From Solea solea (Eukaryota; Chordata; Actinopteri; Pleuronectiformes; Soleidae), in NCBI RefSeq assembly GCF_958295425.1, contig NC_081142.1:21968530-22032529 (forward strand): a stretch of DNA of 64,000 nucleotides. Direction: 5' to 3'. This document shows, piece after piece, positions 1 to 14,193 of this stretch (positions within the stretch are counted from its first letter, which is position 1; every line of letters begins with the position of its first letter). Both the position numbers and the translations under genes were made by a program. Under the pieces are notes generated by a model. It saw only the letters and a list, made by a program, of their open reading frames with translations, had not been told where the DNA came from and searched no databases.

Positions 1-1700
1 GGGGAAAGTCGGGGCATTGAGATTAGAGGTTTGCATGCTGGTCGTGGGTGGAGACACAGTCAAATACCTATGGGGCCCAAGAGGATGGACAAAACTTAAC
101 TTTTCCCATGGGAGGAACAAAGAGATCAAGTGGTGACTGGGAGTAGAGAAGTGACTTAGATGGATGGGAAATGAGTAGTAGGGGCCAGTAGGGGAGATAG
201 TAGGGGGTCACTGAATAACTCAACAAGACCAAAATAGACTTGGTGGAGGGGTTCAGGTGTCCAGGCCAGTACGACAGAAATGGAAAGTTGGAAAGGCTGA
301 GAAAAAATTTCAAGAAGATAAGATCGGGTTTCTCCTCAACTTGGGACCTCATCCTGGAGAGCAATTTGGATAGAGATCCAGGACAAGCCATGCAAAGGGG
401 AGCGTGTAAGATTGAAAGGTGAACATAAAAGATTGGAAACAGACTGAAAGACTAGGATGTGAAAAAAGAAAATATATATATATCTCTAAGAGCTTATGAT
501 CATAAAACCTCAGCTAGAAGGGATGATGGGTTGATCACTTCACATGACACAAAATATTATAGGAATATGGGTCTCGCCCCCTGCTTGGCTCCAACAACCC
601 AATGAGACTACAGCCAAGTCATCAATTAAGGGGGGGGGGGTATACAGCTAATGCCTCTGAACAGACAGGGAGTAGAGAAATACAGTGAGCACAGAATATG
701 AACCGGTGGAAGACCAGAAAGAGGAACAGTGTACAGAGGAAATTATGAAAAGTACTGAAGATTTAAGTTTTTGTTATGGTCACTGTTTAATGAAACAGAG
801 CACTTTGTAACAAACCATAATGAAAAATCTAATACTTTTAACTCTATGTCTGTAAAGAGTCTTATCACAAACTTGACAAGAGATTATCAATTTGACCAAA
901 CTAAAATGCCAGTTCTCAATAGTGGGCTGCTACAATTACAGCTTTTAGCCAGTGCTGTTTAACTCTCCACATGTTGCAGATTTGCATATAGTCATATTGG
1001 ACTGATGTAAACAGTGTCATGTATTCGAGTGCTCCATATCTTACCAGGAAACATTCTGTTCGAGCCTTGAGATGCTTTTCAGTTCAGCTTCCCAAGGCAC
1101 AGTTAGGACTGGTAAACCCTAATCTGGCCGGATGGCGATAAACAGCCAATAAACTCTATGATGCCCTTAATCCCCTTTATTTTATAATGCAGGGTGTATT
1201 TAAAAATAGCATGTTCTATTCCCTCCCATTTCAATTCCATTGTCCCGTGACAATACTCTCTCAGCCAATCTTGACCGCAGGTTCCGGTGCTGGGTACCCC
1301 CAACAGAGGGGTATTTTGATATCCTTCACAACTTGCAATTACGCAGTGTGCTCCACTGAAACAAATTACATCGGTTCAAACGTTCAGAAAGTCACCCACT
1401 CATCAGATGTTGGGGGTTAGTGCACGGTCGTGTTCTTGGGTCTCACAAGCAAATAGACCCTAAGAAAGGCTTTAAATGAATCCACATTTCAAACTTGGTC
1501 AAACTATATAGTATTGTGTGATTTAAGGGTGCAATACAATTAATGAATTTCATACAAATCCGTTAACAGGATCCTCGAGTCATAAACTATCCCTCCATGT
1601 CAACAGCCATGTCCAGTGCCCAGATCACTCTGCCATGACCCAGAATGGCTCCCCACACCAGTCACACAATCCCTGCTCAACCATGTGTCCGTGCCCATGC

Positions 1701-1703
<3 letters not shown>

Positions 1704-1734
<31 letters not shown>
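1704..1734 (+). repeat. (GT)n microsatellite
   Basis: 31 bp of GT repeats. It gives spurious Val/Cys-rich and His/Thr-rich open frames on both strands. Confidence 0.95.
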
Positions 1735-1737
<3 letters not shown>

Positions 1738-2287
1738 ATGTGTGTGTGGGGGGGACATAATTAACATGCCGAGCACTCCTCGGACTCTTTGCTTGTCTTC
1801 CCACGTAAACGGCAATAGCCCAATGATTATTATGGTAACACATGAGTGTGTGCAGACATGTGGAGAAGAGCTCCGGGGGGATAGTGTTACTGTCATAGAG
1901 TCTGCGGGGCAACAGGGCGAGGGGCTGGGCAGCGATACCAGCCCACTCTCAAGCTGACAAAAGGTGAAAATTTATGGAGCACCTACCAGCAGCCCCCGAC
2001 TTGACCCCTCCCTCTTACCAGAACAGAACAGAGTCAGGCAGACAAGCTCTGACAAACTCACCAATTTATCAATAAAACGCTTTTGTTGGATTATGTTGAG
2101 TTTACACATAAAAAGTTTTCTTTCACCTATGCAGATATTTAGGCTGATATTCCTGAAACTTGTGTCACTTTTAAAATACATGTCAAGTGTAATGTTTCTA
2201 ATCATTTTTTTCCCCTTTATCTCTTTATTAGTATGATGATGTCATGGTGTAATAGAAGACCTCTCTTTAAACTCCATGCACCTAAAT

Positions 2288-2288
<1 letters not shown>

Positions 2289-2345
<57 letters not shown>
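2289..2345 (+). repeat. (CA)n microsatellite, about 28 units
   Basis: Uninterrupted CA dinucleotides over 57 bp, the longest CA run in the window. Confidence 0.97.
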
Positions 2346-2349
<4 letters not shown>

Positions 2350-2809
2350 TCCAGAGTTACACACTGACATTATAGTGACGAAACCCCATCTTGTGGGATG
2401 CAAGTTTGGCCCGGCAACAACAGAATAACATTTTTATGAAATATAATATTTAGCCTATTAAATTCACTACTGCCGCCCCCTTTTGAATACTGCGGTGAAA
2501 CTTTGATAGTGTCTGTGCACATGGATGGATACAATCCAAATATGTGTGCTTAGTGTAACTGCTACTGTACAGTCAGTCCTGCTGGTTAAAAATACTGAAA
2601 TGATAGCTCATGGCAAATCTGCAGTTAGGGAAAAAAGGGTACTGTATGATGTTTTGAGTAAGAGTTGCTCAATTATCTGCCTAGCCGAGTATTGGGGGCC
2701 AATATTAGGCATTTTGTCACATTTGGCACACTGTATTTTAACAATCACATTCTGTCGAGTACTTGTTTGGTCCATAAAAAAGACAGAAAATGTCGAAAAA
2801 TATTTGTCA

Positions 2810-3165
2810 GCGTTTACCAAACCTGGAAATGATGATGTTCTTGAACATCTTCAGAAACAAAGATCAGTATGAATTTGATACAAGGAGCAAAAAACCCAGA
2901 AACTATTCACAATTAAAGAAGCTGAGAAATCTGAAAGCCTGTTTTAATTATTCAAGAAGAAGAAAATAGTTGGCGATTAAATTAGTAATCGAAAACGTTA
3001 AATGTCAATCAGTGTTTGTCAAACCTGGAAATAATGAGGTTCTTAAATGTCTTTAAATTATTCACTTTCAATGTTCAATAATAATGATTAATAATCGAGT
3101 AATTTGTTTCAGCTCTAAATCGATTAATAATCAAAAAATCGAATAATAGTTACAGCCCTTTTTTT
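2810..3165 (-). mobile_element. TCGATTA-type MITE, copy 1
   Basis: Reverse orientation. The repeated landmarks of this family are visible: caaacctggaaatgatgatg, the 'ggagcaaagaaaccagaaaatattcaca'-like middle, and a right end rich in cgattaataatc and ending tagttacagccc. Further copies are at 12300-12520, 21010-21285, 26010-26314 and 56575-56775, with a scrap at 22190-22270. Confidence 0.55.
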
Positions 3166-6100
3166 AAGTAATTACAAAGTAATAAAAGAATAAAAGGCTG
3201 TGCCTGTGCATTGATACAAATGTTAACAATTTTTTGTGTGTTGGAATATGTAAAATTTTTAAATGCATTTCAGTTGTAAATATTGATCATCAGCCTCATT
3301 AACTAATAATTGGTATAAATATCAGCCCTGAAAAACCAATATCAGCTGACCACTAGTCTCAGTTACTGGCAGCAATGTGAACTGAACTAACAAAACAATT
3401 GGACATTGTAAAGCAAAAACTGTGATACTGATAATCAACTAATCAATCCATTATTGAAATAGCAAATCATTACTTTAAGACAATAAATGAAGCAGGAAAC
3501 AATCATTACACCTGCGATGTCACAGTTACGAGTCAACAGATGTAAAAACCTTTTATCCTATAATAAAAAAAGTTCCTTTAGTATTAGATTATTGTCAAAG
3601 ACGCACACTCCCATAGCTAAATATGGCAACACCCCCTACCCCAGCCCAGATATTTACCAATAAGTGACTTGCATGTGTTCTCAAATAATTAGTGGGGCTC
3701 TGCCTGTGTCCTGTTAGGTTTCTGATTTATTTGGACAGCCTGGCACATGAGCCGCTCCTCTGGATACCAAGAAAACATTTACCTCCTTAACAGGGAAGGA
3801 GTCGCAGTCATCCCAGGCTCAGGTTTCACTCCTCAATAATATTGATTGCACATTTCAACACATGCCGCTCATTCTGTGTGTAGATAAAACTGTGCAGCGT
3901 AAAAAAAACCTAAAAACTGCCCCCACATATGACGGCACACACAGCTGAGAGGAACACAGCAGCCAAGTCAAACGAATCGAAGAGTGTTAGATGTTGGAGA
4001 ACATGACATGAGATTGACAAATCTTTTAAATGGTAAAACCCATTGAGCAACTCGAAACTCATGCAATGAAACTGAGCTGGGTCACTTGAGCGGGTTTAGC
4101 AAAGCGCTACAAGTGTTCACTGCTTTCAGAATGTCCTCAGGAAACCTACACACGTCCATCTGCATGTTCGTCTCAAATGAGTTTGAACTTTAATTATGGC
4201 CAGTTGACAGTTTAATGGGAGTCTGAAGGAGGAGGAGGAGGAAGGGTCTCAGACACAGACACAGACACACACACACACACACAAGGGGTGAGGTAGTTCT
4301 CCTGTGGACATTGAGTCCGTAAAGGAGTCCGGTCACTGGCATGACACGGCTCCTTAGATACTGAGGTGAATCAAAATGCCAAATGTTACAGAGCTATACT
4401 GAGCCTGTCCCGCAAAAGACACCGTCGTACATGAGACATAATCATTCATGCAACTGAATAACCACGCCGCGTATATATAGGCTCAAAGATAAATGCATAT
4501 GGGGTTTCTAGAATGCTAAAAACAGATGAGAATTTAAAGCTACAACAGCCGTCTCTGCCTAAATTGTTAAATCAATACTTCACCGATTTGCATGTGGCTT
4601 TGTTTTGCTAGAAAAACTGTGCTTCCCTTCCTCAGGTTTCCACTGAGTTGTAAAAAATCTGTTTTTCCCTTTCCAATTTTGCCCTACGGCAAGCATCGGT
4701 TCAAGGTTTGAAACTACAACGCCGGTTCCGCACTTTTTTAGACTCACCCATAGGGGGACAAGACTTCATTCCCAGAATGTAAACACGGTGTCCACCGTCT
4801 TTGCTAACAGTTACGCTAACCGGCTCTTGCTCTCCAGAGTAAACTGAGAACAACAATGATAAAATGCCTTTTTTAAACTGATATGGCTGCAAGGGAAACG
4901 ACCTGCTTTTCGGTGAAAACCAGAAGCCTCTGGTCGCAGGTGGCACATATTTTCTTTTGTATTTTTATATGTATTATATATTTATATATATTTAACTTCT
5001 GTGTTTACACAACTAGCACTGTCTGCTTCGAAGCTTGAGACAGCAAGACTCTCACGGGGCAACAAGCGCAGTGCATTCTGGGAGTTGCTGTCGTTCATCT
5101 ACATGAGCCAAAATTTTATTTTTCTGCCTTTCTCAGCAAAGAAGGCACTTCTTTGCTTATTTTACATTTCTACTACATAGATGACCCAGTTTTAATAGAC
5201 AGTCAACTTTCCAACGGTGAAATATTCCTTTAAGGCAATTAAACGACTTTTGCTTTGTTTGGTTGTGTGGGGCCACAGCACATGTTGTGTAGAGTGAGTG
5301 TGTGTGTGTGTATGAAGGGACAGGAAGAGAGACAAAACCACAGTCTGTCAGAAGTCAGACAGAAGGAGAAGACAAGTGGTCCACCTGTTTGACACAGAGA
5401 GCCTGAGAAAGTGAAGAGGAATGGGCAGAATGCCAGCATGTGTGTATTAGGTTAAGGTCCTAACGGTGCAAATGTGTGCGTTGTCCAACTGATAATACAG
5501 TGAGAGCACTAGAGAATGGAATTTAGAGAGAACGGTATGTGGCAAAACAGCTGATGGGGGGGGGGGTCCTACACATCAACTACAAAACACACACACACAC
5601 ACACACACACACAGTGCTAAAATGATTTGACCACTAAAGTGTTCTGAAAATAATCAACATATGATATAGAGAGAGAGAGTGAGTATGTGTGTGTGTGTGT
5701 GTGCGTGTAATGTGTATGTACTGGGCTGCGTCAGTGTAAATGTGGGAGGGTGAGTCAGTGGAGGAGGAGAGCGCAGGACCAAGTGGCCACAAGTGTGAAG
5801 GAAAAGTGGGAGAAACTGGAGCAAGTGTGAACCAGACAGTGATGCAAATAAACAAACAAAAATAAACAGGCGCGTGTTGTGCCAAGCCGAGTCAGAAAAG
5901 GACAGGAGTGAAGTGTCAAATGTTGCAATGCATGAAAAATGTACCGACTGACAGCTTTACTGTGTTATATAGAGTGTTATTATATCCCAACCAGGGGGAA
6001 ATGTTAATTAAATCAAAAGTTTTCGAAAAGTGTTATTATCATTATTGGACGCAAAATGAGATTAACGACGAGTCATCAAACAGCTGAAGCTGCGATACGG

Positions 6101-8689
6101 GGAAAGAACGGAGATTTAGATGTTAAAAAAAAAATACACCATCGTAGAATTTTTTATGAGTTAAATAAAAAGATATATTATGGATTAAAGCTGCAGGGTT
6201 GAACCTTTGGCAACATTACTTGAAAACGTGTTCTGTCAAAAAACAAAACTATCAGACCTGACTGAGGGGGTGCGTTTGTGTGTGTTCGCAAGCAGCGCAG
6301 GGGTGGGTGGGTGTTTACTAGAAGCATTTTTTTCCCCCACCAAACTGTTTGACCACCGGGAAACGTTGTGATTTCAGTCCTATTCCAACCCGTTTGCCGC
6401 CACCTCGCTCTACTAGCACTATGTGTCTGTTGCCTCTGTCTGTCTTGACATTAAACAAATCACTTCCTGTGTGCAGCGCTGGAATGAAACGAGATCTAAA
6501 TGCATGCCGCTATAGTAAGGAAACACAGAGGGTCGTGTTGAGCTGATAGGCTTAAATAGCATTGTGTGACCCATTTGAATAATGGTTTGTTTATGTGTTC
6601 ACACGAAGACAGACACATTCAAAGTGGGAACATCAACTTATAAAATAATAAAGAATTGATAACATGGATTTGTTTCTTAAAGTGGCAAAATAAGCATATT
6701 ATTAGAACAGCAACTATTCAAAATGGCAATGTAATAAATACAGGAAAGCACTGATCATGTTTTAAAATACATTAACAATCACCCAATCCTAATATTAGTC
6801 ATTAATAGTCAACAGTTTTTGCACAGAGCACCAAGTACTGGTGTGTACATGCATATCAGTGGAGAAGGAGGGGAAAATGATGGGGAGCAGTGGGAGCAGC
6901 GCCTCAATGCAGAGCAGCACTTGATTTATGGCTGAAATAAATGGGATCACTGAAGGAACCGTAACGCGATCCCTGTACAAGGTGGTAGTGGCAGTAATGG
7001 GCTCCGCGGTGTCAGTGTTGGAAGGCGGAGCGGGGGTTGGTAAACCGATGCCGACGGACCAAAGGTGGCGGCGTTGCCACCATGAGAGCGCCACTCCTAC
7101 TACTAACACAACACAGGTCAACAATCAGACTCACTTTGTGTGGACTTCATGATTTAAACGTGGAGTAGACATTGCACAAAACACCCAAATCCTCATTTTA
7201 TGAGAGTGCGTGTCAGACTAATAATAGCTCTGTGGTTTGTAACAGGCCATGAACTGCCACGTATTAACATTTTTCCAATACAGACTACTTCAAGGTAAAA
7301 TATACAATGGCCTTGAAAACCGTGAACACTAATATTACAATACTTCAAGTGGACAGCCCAATTTTTCCTCTTACATCTCAGAGTGAATGTGCTGCCTCTT
7401 TTCTAATATATTCCATGGAACAGTCGATCAGTCGGAATCAAAACGACGCCATTTTGGCAGGAAAACACGCCGTACAAATACGCAGGTGGCTATACAAGGC
7501 AAAATATACTTTTCCAAAAGGCTGGGGACAGAGGACACACAAGGTGCAGAGCTCTGGCTCTCTTCTTAGACCACTTGATTATAGGTCCGTCACTCTCTAT
7601 CCAAAATTCTAATATCCGTCACAAACCGGTTTGAGTTCAAAATATACAGCCTTGAAGCACCATATAACATCTGAAGTAATGACCACATGGTCCAGCAGAG
7701 GGCGTTCTGAGTGCAGCTGATCCATTTTGAATTTATCAGTATAATAAATGTGATCTTTTGTTGTTTTGCTGTGAAAATGGAGGACAAAAGCAAGCCGGAC
7801 CCTCGTCCTGAGTGGACAATCACAACACCACAGCATCCAGAGAGCTCAAACGACTATTAGTTGGAAAAATTATAAATAACAACTTACGTCACACTGAAAG
7901 GTGAGTCTTCTATCGCAGCTCTTAGTCATCAGTATCTGTTTTAATGACTTGATTATTCGGTTATTTAACGTTCAAACCTTGTGTCTCTTCCCTCTTGTGA
8001 AAGTTATCCGGGTATCTCTTTGGTTTCGGCTGTTGTTGAATAATTAATTCACATTCAAACAATAATCTGGTGATTGATCAACAGTCATTAAATACTTGGA
8101 TTAGTTTTGTTAATTAGACACTAGCTCTACAGTGACTTTCCAGTGAAGTTCAGACACAAAGACAAGTGAGACACGGCCTGAAAACGCCTGAAGTGTGCAA
8201 AGCAACGTGGAGAGCTTAAAAAATGACAGAGCAATGGAGACAGCTACAGAGAGGAGAGAGAGAGCGTGTGAGCGAGGCTGAGGGAGGAGAGGGAGAGTGG
8301 AGTGAGATAGAGACCTAAAACGCACCCGAAGCCTGTCACATGGGGCCTGAAGGCGCTCGGCTCAGCAATCCTCCCCTCTGTTCTGTCCGATCCTGACATT
8401 TATCTGTTTTATTAGATTATCTGGGCTACATGGCTGTCTCCGGATGTGGATGCAGCAAGCACACACACACACATATATATATACATATACACACACACAT
8501 ACCTCTTGATTCATTACTGCTTTAACTGCTTACTTAGGTTTATGCCCTCTTTAAATTAAACTGCAGATAACCGAGCACCTCAGAAGACGGTCACACCCCC
8601 CACCTCGACATGAGGAGGGGAGGTTAAAGCGAGTCGTTGAGGAGGAAATTAAGAAACATTGTTTGTGAGTGTATTATCACGCATGTGTG

Positions 8690-9420
8690 AGTGGTCATAA
8701 GGTTGGTGTTAACGGGCTCATCTATAGGGACTCTGCTTCCCATCATTAGTAATTCAATTTGCTCTTTATTAGCAGCTCTTATCAGAGGCGCAGACGGCTG
8801 CACGCCGCTTTCCTCACTCCATCTTCCTCCGCACTCACCCTTGCTCCACCTTTCCCGTGTCTCTAATTCGGAGTCCCCGTCTTTAATTAGAGATGCATGT
8901 GTTCTTACCACAGGCCATTCAAGTTTGTTAAAAAAAAACAAAAAACTGAACAACAAAAAGAAGAACAGGACGAAGGAGGCGCAGGTTAAAATATGAGACG
9001 AGGAGAGGCAGACTGATAGACGCAGAGCCAAGGGAACAAATAAAGCCTAATGTTAATAGTGATGGCTTTTCTAATGTCTTCTGACTCCATTGAGTAGGGG
9101 AGATTATACCAAGATGGGCACGAGGCATGCAGGGTGCAACGCAAAATGACCGGAGAGTTGCAGGGGCAAGTGGAGAGAGAGAGGGTAAGAGGGAGGGGGC
9201 TGTAAAAACAATGATTGCTTTCCATCAGGTTAGGCCTATATTCTACAGTTCGTTAAAACAATCCAATTTGCAAAAGGATAATTATGCATTAGCTCCTTTT
9301 TATCTACTGGAGGGAGAGCAGTGCCAGGGCTTGATAGCAGTGTCGCTGCCTGCCTCCACCTCTGCAAATTACCCGCTATCGGCACTTGTTCGCCATCACG
9401 GCTGAATTGGGCAATCAATT
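8690..9420. promoter_or_regulatory. Candidate conserved non-coding element, zc3h3 intron 3
   Basis: Non-repetitive, balanced-composition sequence with a high density of TAAT/ATTA cores: cattagtaattcaattt, gtctttaattagagatgc, ggataattatgcattagctc, tgcaaattaccc, caatcaatta. It also has ctttattagcagctcttatc. No coding frame or splice sites explain it. The call is by texture only; no alignment was possible. Confidence 0.4.
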
Positions 9421-10555
9421 AACCCCCCACCCCCACCCCCCTGCCCATGTGTACCCTCTGCCATGACAACCAGCAACAAAAAAGCCACTCCATGGGTGTG
9501 AGATGCTGCCCTCTACTGGGGATGCAGGGAGTAACTATTACTGGTGCTGCAGCTGAAGGGCCAATTATTTAAAATGCATACAATGCAGTATCTTGATAAA
9601 TATCATTAGGTTTTCACTGTTGTGTTATAATCAAAAGCGATGTAGGAGCTACTATGTACAAAATACTCCACATGGTACCTGGCACATATCTATAAACCTC
9701 CAGCGTGAGGAACTGAAAAACTGTGAGCACACAGATGTGAAAACTATTAAAGGTATGAAAGTACCAATTCATTTTTGTCAGATTTGCTGGTTGTAAAATA
9801 ACAGGTTATATAACAGAAGCAAGAGATGTGGAAGCACAGCAACACGCAAACACCAAGGAGACTAAAGTTAGGATGCAAGGGATCAACAGCAATGCAGAAA
9901 TGAAGTGGAAATCATTTGAAATGGAGAAATTCAGAGAGATCAGTTAAACTGAACTAGAGCTTTTCTTAGCAGACAGATCACCAAAGACGAGATGATTCCG
10001 CATTTTAACCATCATCCTGACACAAGAGATACAAAAGGCATGTGACATGGAAAACAGGCCACTCATTTGACCATTTACACCTGTGCTTTTCCTCCAAAAT
10101 GGCTGCAATGAAAAAGGCCTACAATTATAATTATGTATCACATCAGCCTCAATGAAGGCAGTGAAAGTCTCCAGTGGAGACTGAAGGTTTTTTTTAAGTT
10201 CTTTACGTTTCAGGTAAGACTGAAAAACCAGTTGTCACAGCGCCATCATCAGCCTGTAGGCTGGAATTCATATTAAGAAGTTGTGTTTTTTTGTGTTTCT
10301 TTTATTCTTAATGATAAATTCTACCCTTTTGTTTTGGTTTGTTAAATGTTGTCACTTCTGGTTGAAATGTGCCATAAAAATTAAGTTAGTGTAATTGCTG
10401 ATGGGTTTGTACAAATGGAGCTTGACCACAACTAACCTGATTAGATGCAGTCACACCCGCCCCCACCCACATTTAATGCTACTTTTCCGCAGAAAATAAA
10501 CAATGTGGCTACAGCAGCAACTAAACAATACTCTTGTGCTTGTCTGTGCCCTTAC
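9421..10555. other. zc3h3 intron 3, proximal part
   Basis: Follows the donor at 10555 on the minus strand. C-rich run at 9421-9443. No coding exon or clear repeat seen. Confidence 0.5.
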
Positions 10556-13500
10556 CTGCTCTCGGTGACGTGGGGGAGAGCCGCCTCAACTTGTGCCGGC
10601 CAAAAGGCACGAGGTCCCTGGAGGGCGTCCTCCTGACGCCCGGGGGAGTCCTTGTCGAGGAGTGCGTTCGTCCCTGCGGGAAGTTCTTCCCTGCTGACGG
10701 GCTGCTTCCCCTCTCTGACCCACCTCCACTGTCGTCACAACACAGAGGGCGAAAGAAAAGCATTTCATCAGTGGGACACTGGAATGTTCTATTAAGCAGA
10801 TTATAACAAGAAAAGTCTAATGGAAGCAGTCTAAGACGGCCAGGAGCAGTTAAGGTGAACTTTGCTGCCACCTTCTGGCAAAAGACGGTGACACACATTG
10901 TGTTTGTTTCCATTATTTACCTGTTTGCAGACTTCCTGATGATCTTCATCCTGCTGCGGAGTTTGAAACCTCCGGGGGAGGAGGACGGAGGGGAGGCACG
11001 AGACGGCGAAACAAACAGGCCACCTCTCACTCCTCTGTGACTTCTATCACCTCTGAGTCTCTTGGTGGCCTCTCCCGTGTCGTGAGCTCTCTGAAGGAGA
11101 AGCAGGGTTTCAGGTGATTTTTGAGAGGTCTTGGCTTGGGCTCCGGTGGAGGAGGAGGAAACCCATTTGTACTTGGAGGTCTTGGACGCGGCAGCAGCCG
11201 GGCTAAGCTTTCGCGGTAACTTCTTGGCAGGGGTTTTCTTAGCAATTGTGGAGGAGCTTCCACTGGCGGACGCAGCTTTGGGGGCTGACGTTGGAGAAAC
11301 ACTGACAGTTTGTTCCACGGATGGAGAAATGGAGGTGCCTGGCTTGGATTCCAACACTCCATCATTTTGGCTCTTCACCCACGTGAACTTGGATTTTTTT
11401 TCAAAAGACTTGGTGGCTGGAGCCTTGCTGGTGAGAGACGCAGTTGCCAGAGGAGCTTGTTTTGCTCCTTTCGACAGAGGAGAGGGGGGTAATTCTGTAG
11501 TACCGGTCTGTTTGTGTTGCGAGCTTGGGCCTGTTGAGCTTGAACGTGGATATGAACCATTTATGGACTCAACCTTTGCTGGATCTTTCTCTATTCCAGC
11601 GATGTTGCAAGTGTGGCCATCTTTCTTCTGCTGAGCAAACCCTGATGATAAAGCAGCCGTTTTGGTTTTATCACCGCCATCTCCTCTGCTAGAGTTGTGC
11701 AGTGAGATGCTGCGAGTCGCAGGCTGGATACTAGAATGAACCACGGAGGAGGAGGAGGCTGGAGCTGAAGGACATCCAGTAGAGGACTGAGGATTCTTGT
11801 TTCTGAGAAAATGTGTTTTCCTCCAACTCCCTGCGTACTCAGTTGCAGGGGCAGGGGCATAATTTCTCCCTCTGGAGTTGTATGAATTGAAGTATGTGCT
11901 GCCACCTCTGCCTCTGGCTGATGTTGTAGCTTGTGGTTCCCTCTGGACAGCTGATGGAAACAGTCCGTCACCATGGACCCTCTTATGTTCATTGATGAGG
12001 TCTGTGAATAGAAATAGAAATAAGAGTGATTTAGTGGTCACCTGACAATTTGACTTTTTTGCAGATGCCAATCTATAGAAATCAGGGAATCGAATGGCAA
12101 CAATATATGACGCTGATTTTTTTTTTTTTTATTTACCATTTATATATATATATATACTCAGCTTTTCAATCAGAGCATCTGACACATGCAAATTGTGTAC
12201 AGTGCAAACTACAGTATCTGAGGTAAAATGATAAACCCGAACATTTGTGGAGAAACTCTGAAAAAGCCTGATTCTTGGTTCAGTTGTAGCACTCGAGTAT
12301 TGTGTTTATTTTTACATTAGTAAAAAACGAAAAAACTGTTGGAAGTTTTCCCAAACCTAAAAACTATGACAAATGAAAATTATTCAGTTTCTTAAGATTT
12401 TTTTTGTTAAGTGGAGCAAAGAAACCAGAAAATATTCACATTTAAGAATTGATTTTATTTAAAAAAAATAGATATGCAAACTGTTTAATCGAATATCAAA
12501 ACAGTTGACAATTAAATAGCAATGTGTTCTTTTAATGGTGGTGAGCCACAGCTGAATGAATGTAGGGGAAACACTGATGTTGTTGACACAACTTTCATTA
12601 CCTGGTTTCTGGCAGCTAACATTAACCTGTACCTATGTGCCGGCAGCTAAACCTAATCACAGCTGTGATCTTACCTTTTAAACCCGCACGCTGCTCACAG
12701 ACTTACCCTGAAGTGACTCAATTTGCCCCATCAGATAATCACTCTCTTCCATGTTTGTGGCTGAACTTGCATGTAATCAGTCTGTCCTTGTGGATTTCCA
12801 CACTGTCTAATCACAGAGTGACTGATTCATGGGTGATTGAAGTTTTTACCTAAATCTGATGGGTTTTTTTTTTAAATGATTTCTCTCGCATCATCTTTCC
12901 ACCAACTGCCCAACTCTGCTTTGATCGATGACAAATATTCACCATGTCTTTGATCTATAAAAAGTAGAGGTCTCAAACACGCGGCCCTTCAATTAAGTTA
13001 TGAGTTATGTCTCTATGTTTTTCTTTAAATGTATAGGTTCATTCACACACTTTTGAATTTGTCACAAATAGCATTATTGCATTGTAATGATTGAATACCC
13101 CGATTAAACAGTTACTTTTTCCTAAAATGTTGGGACTTCTTTCAATAGTCCGGGCCTCTTCTAACCAGACTAAATACTTAAGTGGCCCCCAGGTCATTCG
13201 AGTTTGAGACCCCGGGCTTAACCAAAGTCCTAATGTGAAGACTACCCTTTAATATTATGGGTGAGAATTACAGTGTAACTCTTGATGTGATACCAATAAT
13301 ATCACGATACAGTGTGATAATTCAATATATTGCAAGACATCACGATATCTGTCTAACTGAAGAAAACAAAATGTTACACATCACAATATAGACAATAAAG
13401 TCTACTGGCCAGGTGACTTCCGCCCGAGTTTCCCCTCACTCATTTGAGCAGCGCCACCGTGAGGAGACATGAAGTAATGATGTCCAGCGAGTGAAATTGA

Positions 13501-14193
13501 CTGGGACCGTTTACTTTAGGGTGCCTTAATTTGTAATATATTATATATCACCAATCGACCCTTTATGTGTTGAGATAATGGACTTCAAACGTATCCATGT
13601 ATCTGGTGTGGACATTATTGTGAAAATCTTCAGGAAGTAACGGTGGCTTTGATGTCAGCCACTCGAGCCCAGAATGTTCGCCGAAATACACACCTTTAAA
13701 TGTAAAAACGAACAACAAACGTCACCTCTTACGTAAAGTAAGTAGAGGGACTGAGAAGACGTAATGATGTTGTTTTAGGAAACACATCTAGTTCAATTGT
13801 CGCGTGAAACGGTAGCAGCGTGGCGATATAACCTAGCCTAGCAGCGGCTAAATCAGTGCACAGAAAAGGACGTAGTGACGTCGATGTCGTTGGTGGATGA
13901 CAACAATAGTGTAACTCCGTGTTTAATCTTTTAATTGGTTTACAGCAACTGACACCTGGCAGCACACACGTCAATTTAAACTATTTATAGAACGCAGTGT
14001 GATGCTAAGCAGGTAGTTCTACGGCAAAAAAGGTGTCTTTTAAGAGGGAGACAGCACCAGCAGCTAAAGGTAACGGCAGCTGTGACTTTGTGTTTTTAAT
14101 CCGCCCGCTGCTCACACAACTGCCACCATTCTCAAAGAAACACTTACCACCAAGAAATTTGATTTGTCTCTCCAGCGATTCTTTCTCCGCCAT
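10556..14193 (-). CDS. zc3h3: Zinc finger CCCH domain-containing protein 3, 5' part (three coding exons)
   Basis: Minus strand. Coding exons read as 14193-14148, 12001-10921 and 10728-10556, all with GT/AG borders and compatible phases (46+1081+173 nt, about 433 codons). Exon 1 encodes MAEKESLERQIKFLG and continues into DLINEHKRVHG, matching the N-terminal helix of vertebrate ZC3H3. Exon 2 is a long Ser/Pro/Lys-rich disordered stretch with an SWRK motif, the paired SKFTWVKS and SKYKWVSS motifs typical of this protein, and a basic SRMKIIRK segment. Exon 3 carries HKLRRLSPTSPR. ZC3H3 is known as a nuclear polyadenylation and mRNA-export factor (Drosophila ZC3 family). The five CCCH fingers that define its C-terminal half are not in the window, so the gene most likely runs past base 1. 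Start context (aacATGg) is good. The assignment rests on motif order, because the disordered middle is poorly conserved. Confidence 0.86.
12300..12520 (-). mobile_element. TCGATTA-type MITE, copy 2 (partial)
   Basis: Contains 'gtggagcaaagaaaccagaa' followed by aatattcacatttaagaa and ends with a gtttaatcgaatatcaaaac stretch, as in the other copies. Lies in zc3h3 intron 1. Confidence 0.5.
12966..13215. mobile_element. hAT-type element in zc3h3 intron 1
   Basis: Imperfect terminal repeats AGAGGTCTCAAAC and GAGTTTGAGACCCCGGGCT bound about 250 bp with the GCGGCCC motif near one end. It looks like a diverged relative of the element at 31609-32133. Confidence 0.5.

Larger units (their letters stand above)
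1..8689. other. Probable zc3h3 intron 3, no exon seen
   Basis: No exon of zc3h3 or another gene could be recognised. It holds a poly-G run (631-640), CA/TG runs (1704-1734, 2289-2345, 4263-4282, 5587-5613, 5688-5702, 8460-8473), the TCGATTA MITE (2810-3165) and a segment at about 4640-5235 ending 'ggtgaaatattcctttaagg', which looks like a dispersed fish repeat. Nothing else is supported. Confidence 0.5.

Noticed and set aside
1600..1957. Overlapping open frames on both strands
   Set aside because: All depend on the GT repeat at 1704-1734.
10521..10913. Single long minus frame covering zc3h3 exon 3
   Set aside because: The frame runs through intron 2 (10729-10920). Only 10556-10728 is exon; the rest is open by chance.
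11131..11634. Plus-strand open frame of 167 codons
   Set aside because: Antisense shadow of the large zc3h3 exon; the minus frame has the family motifs and splice sites.
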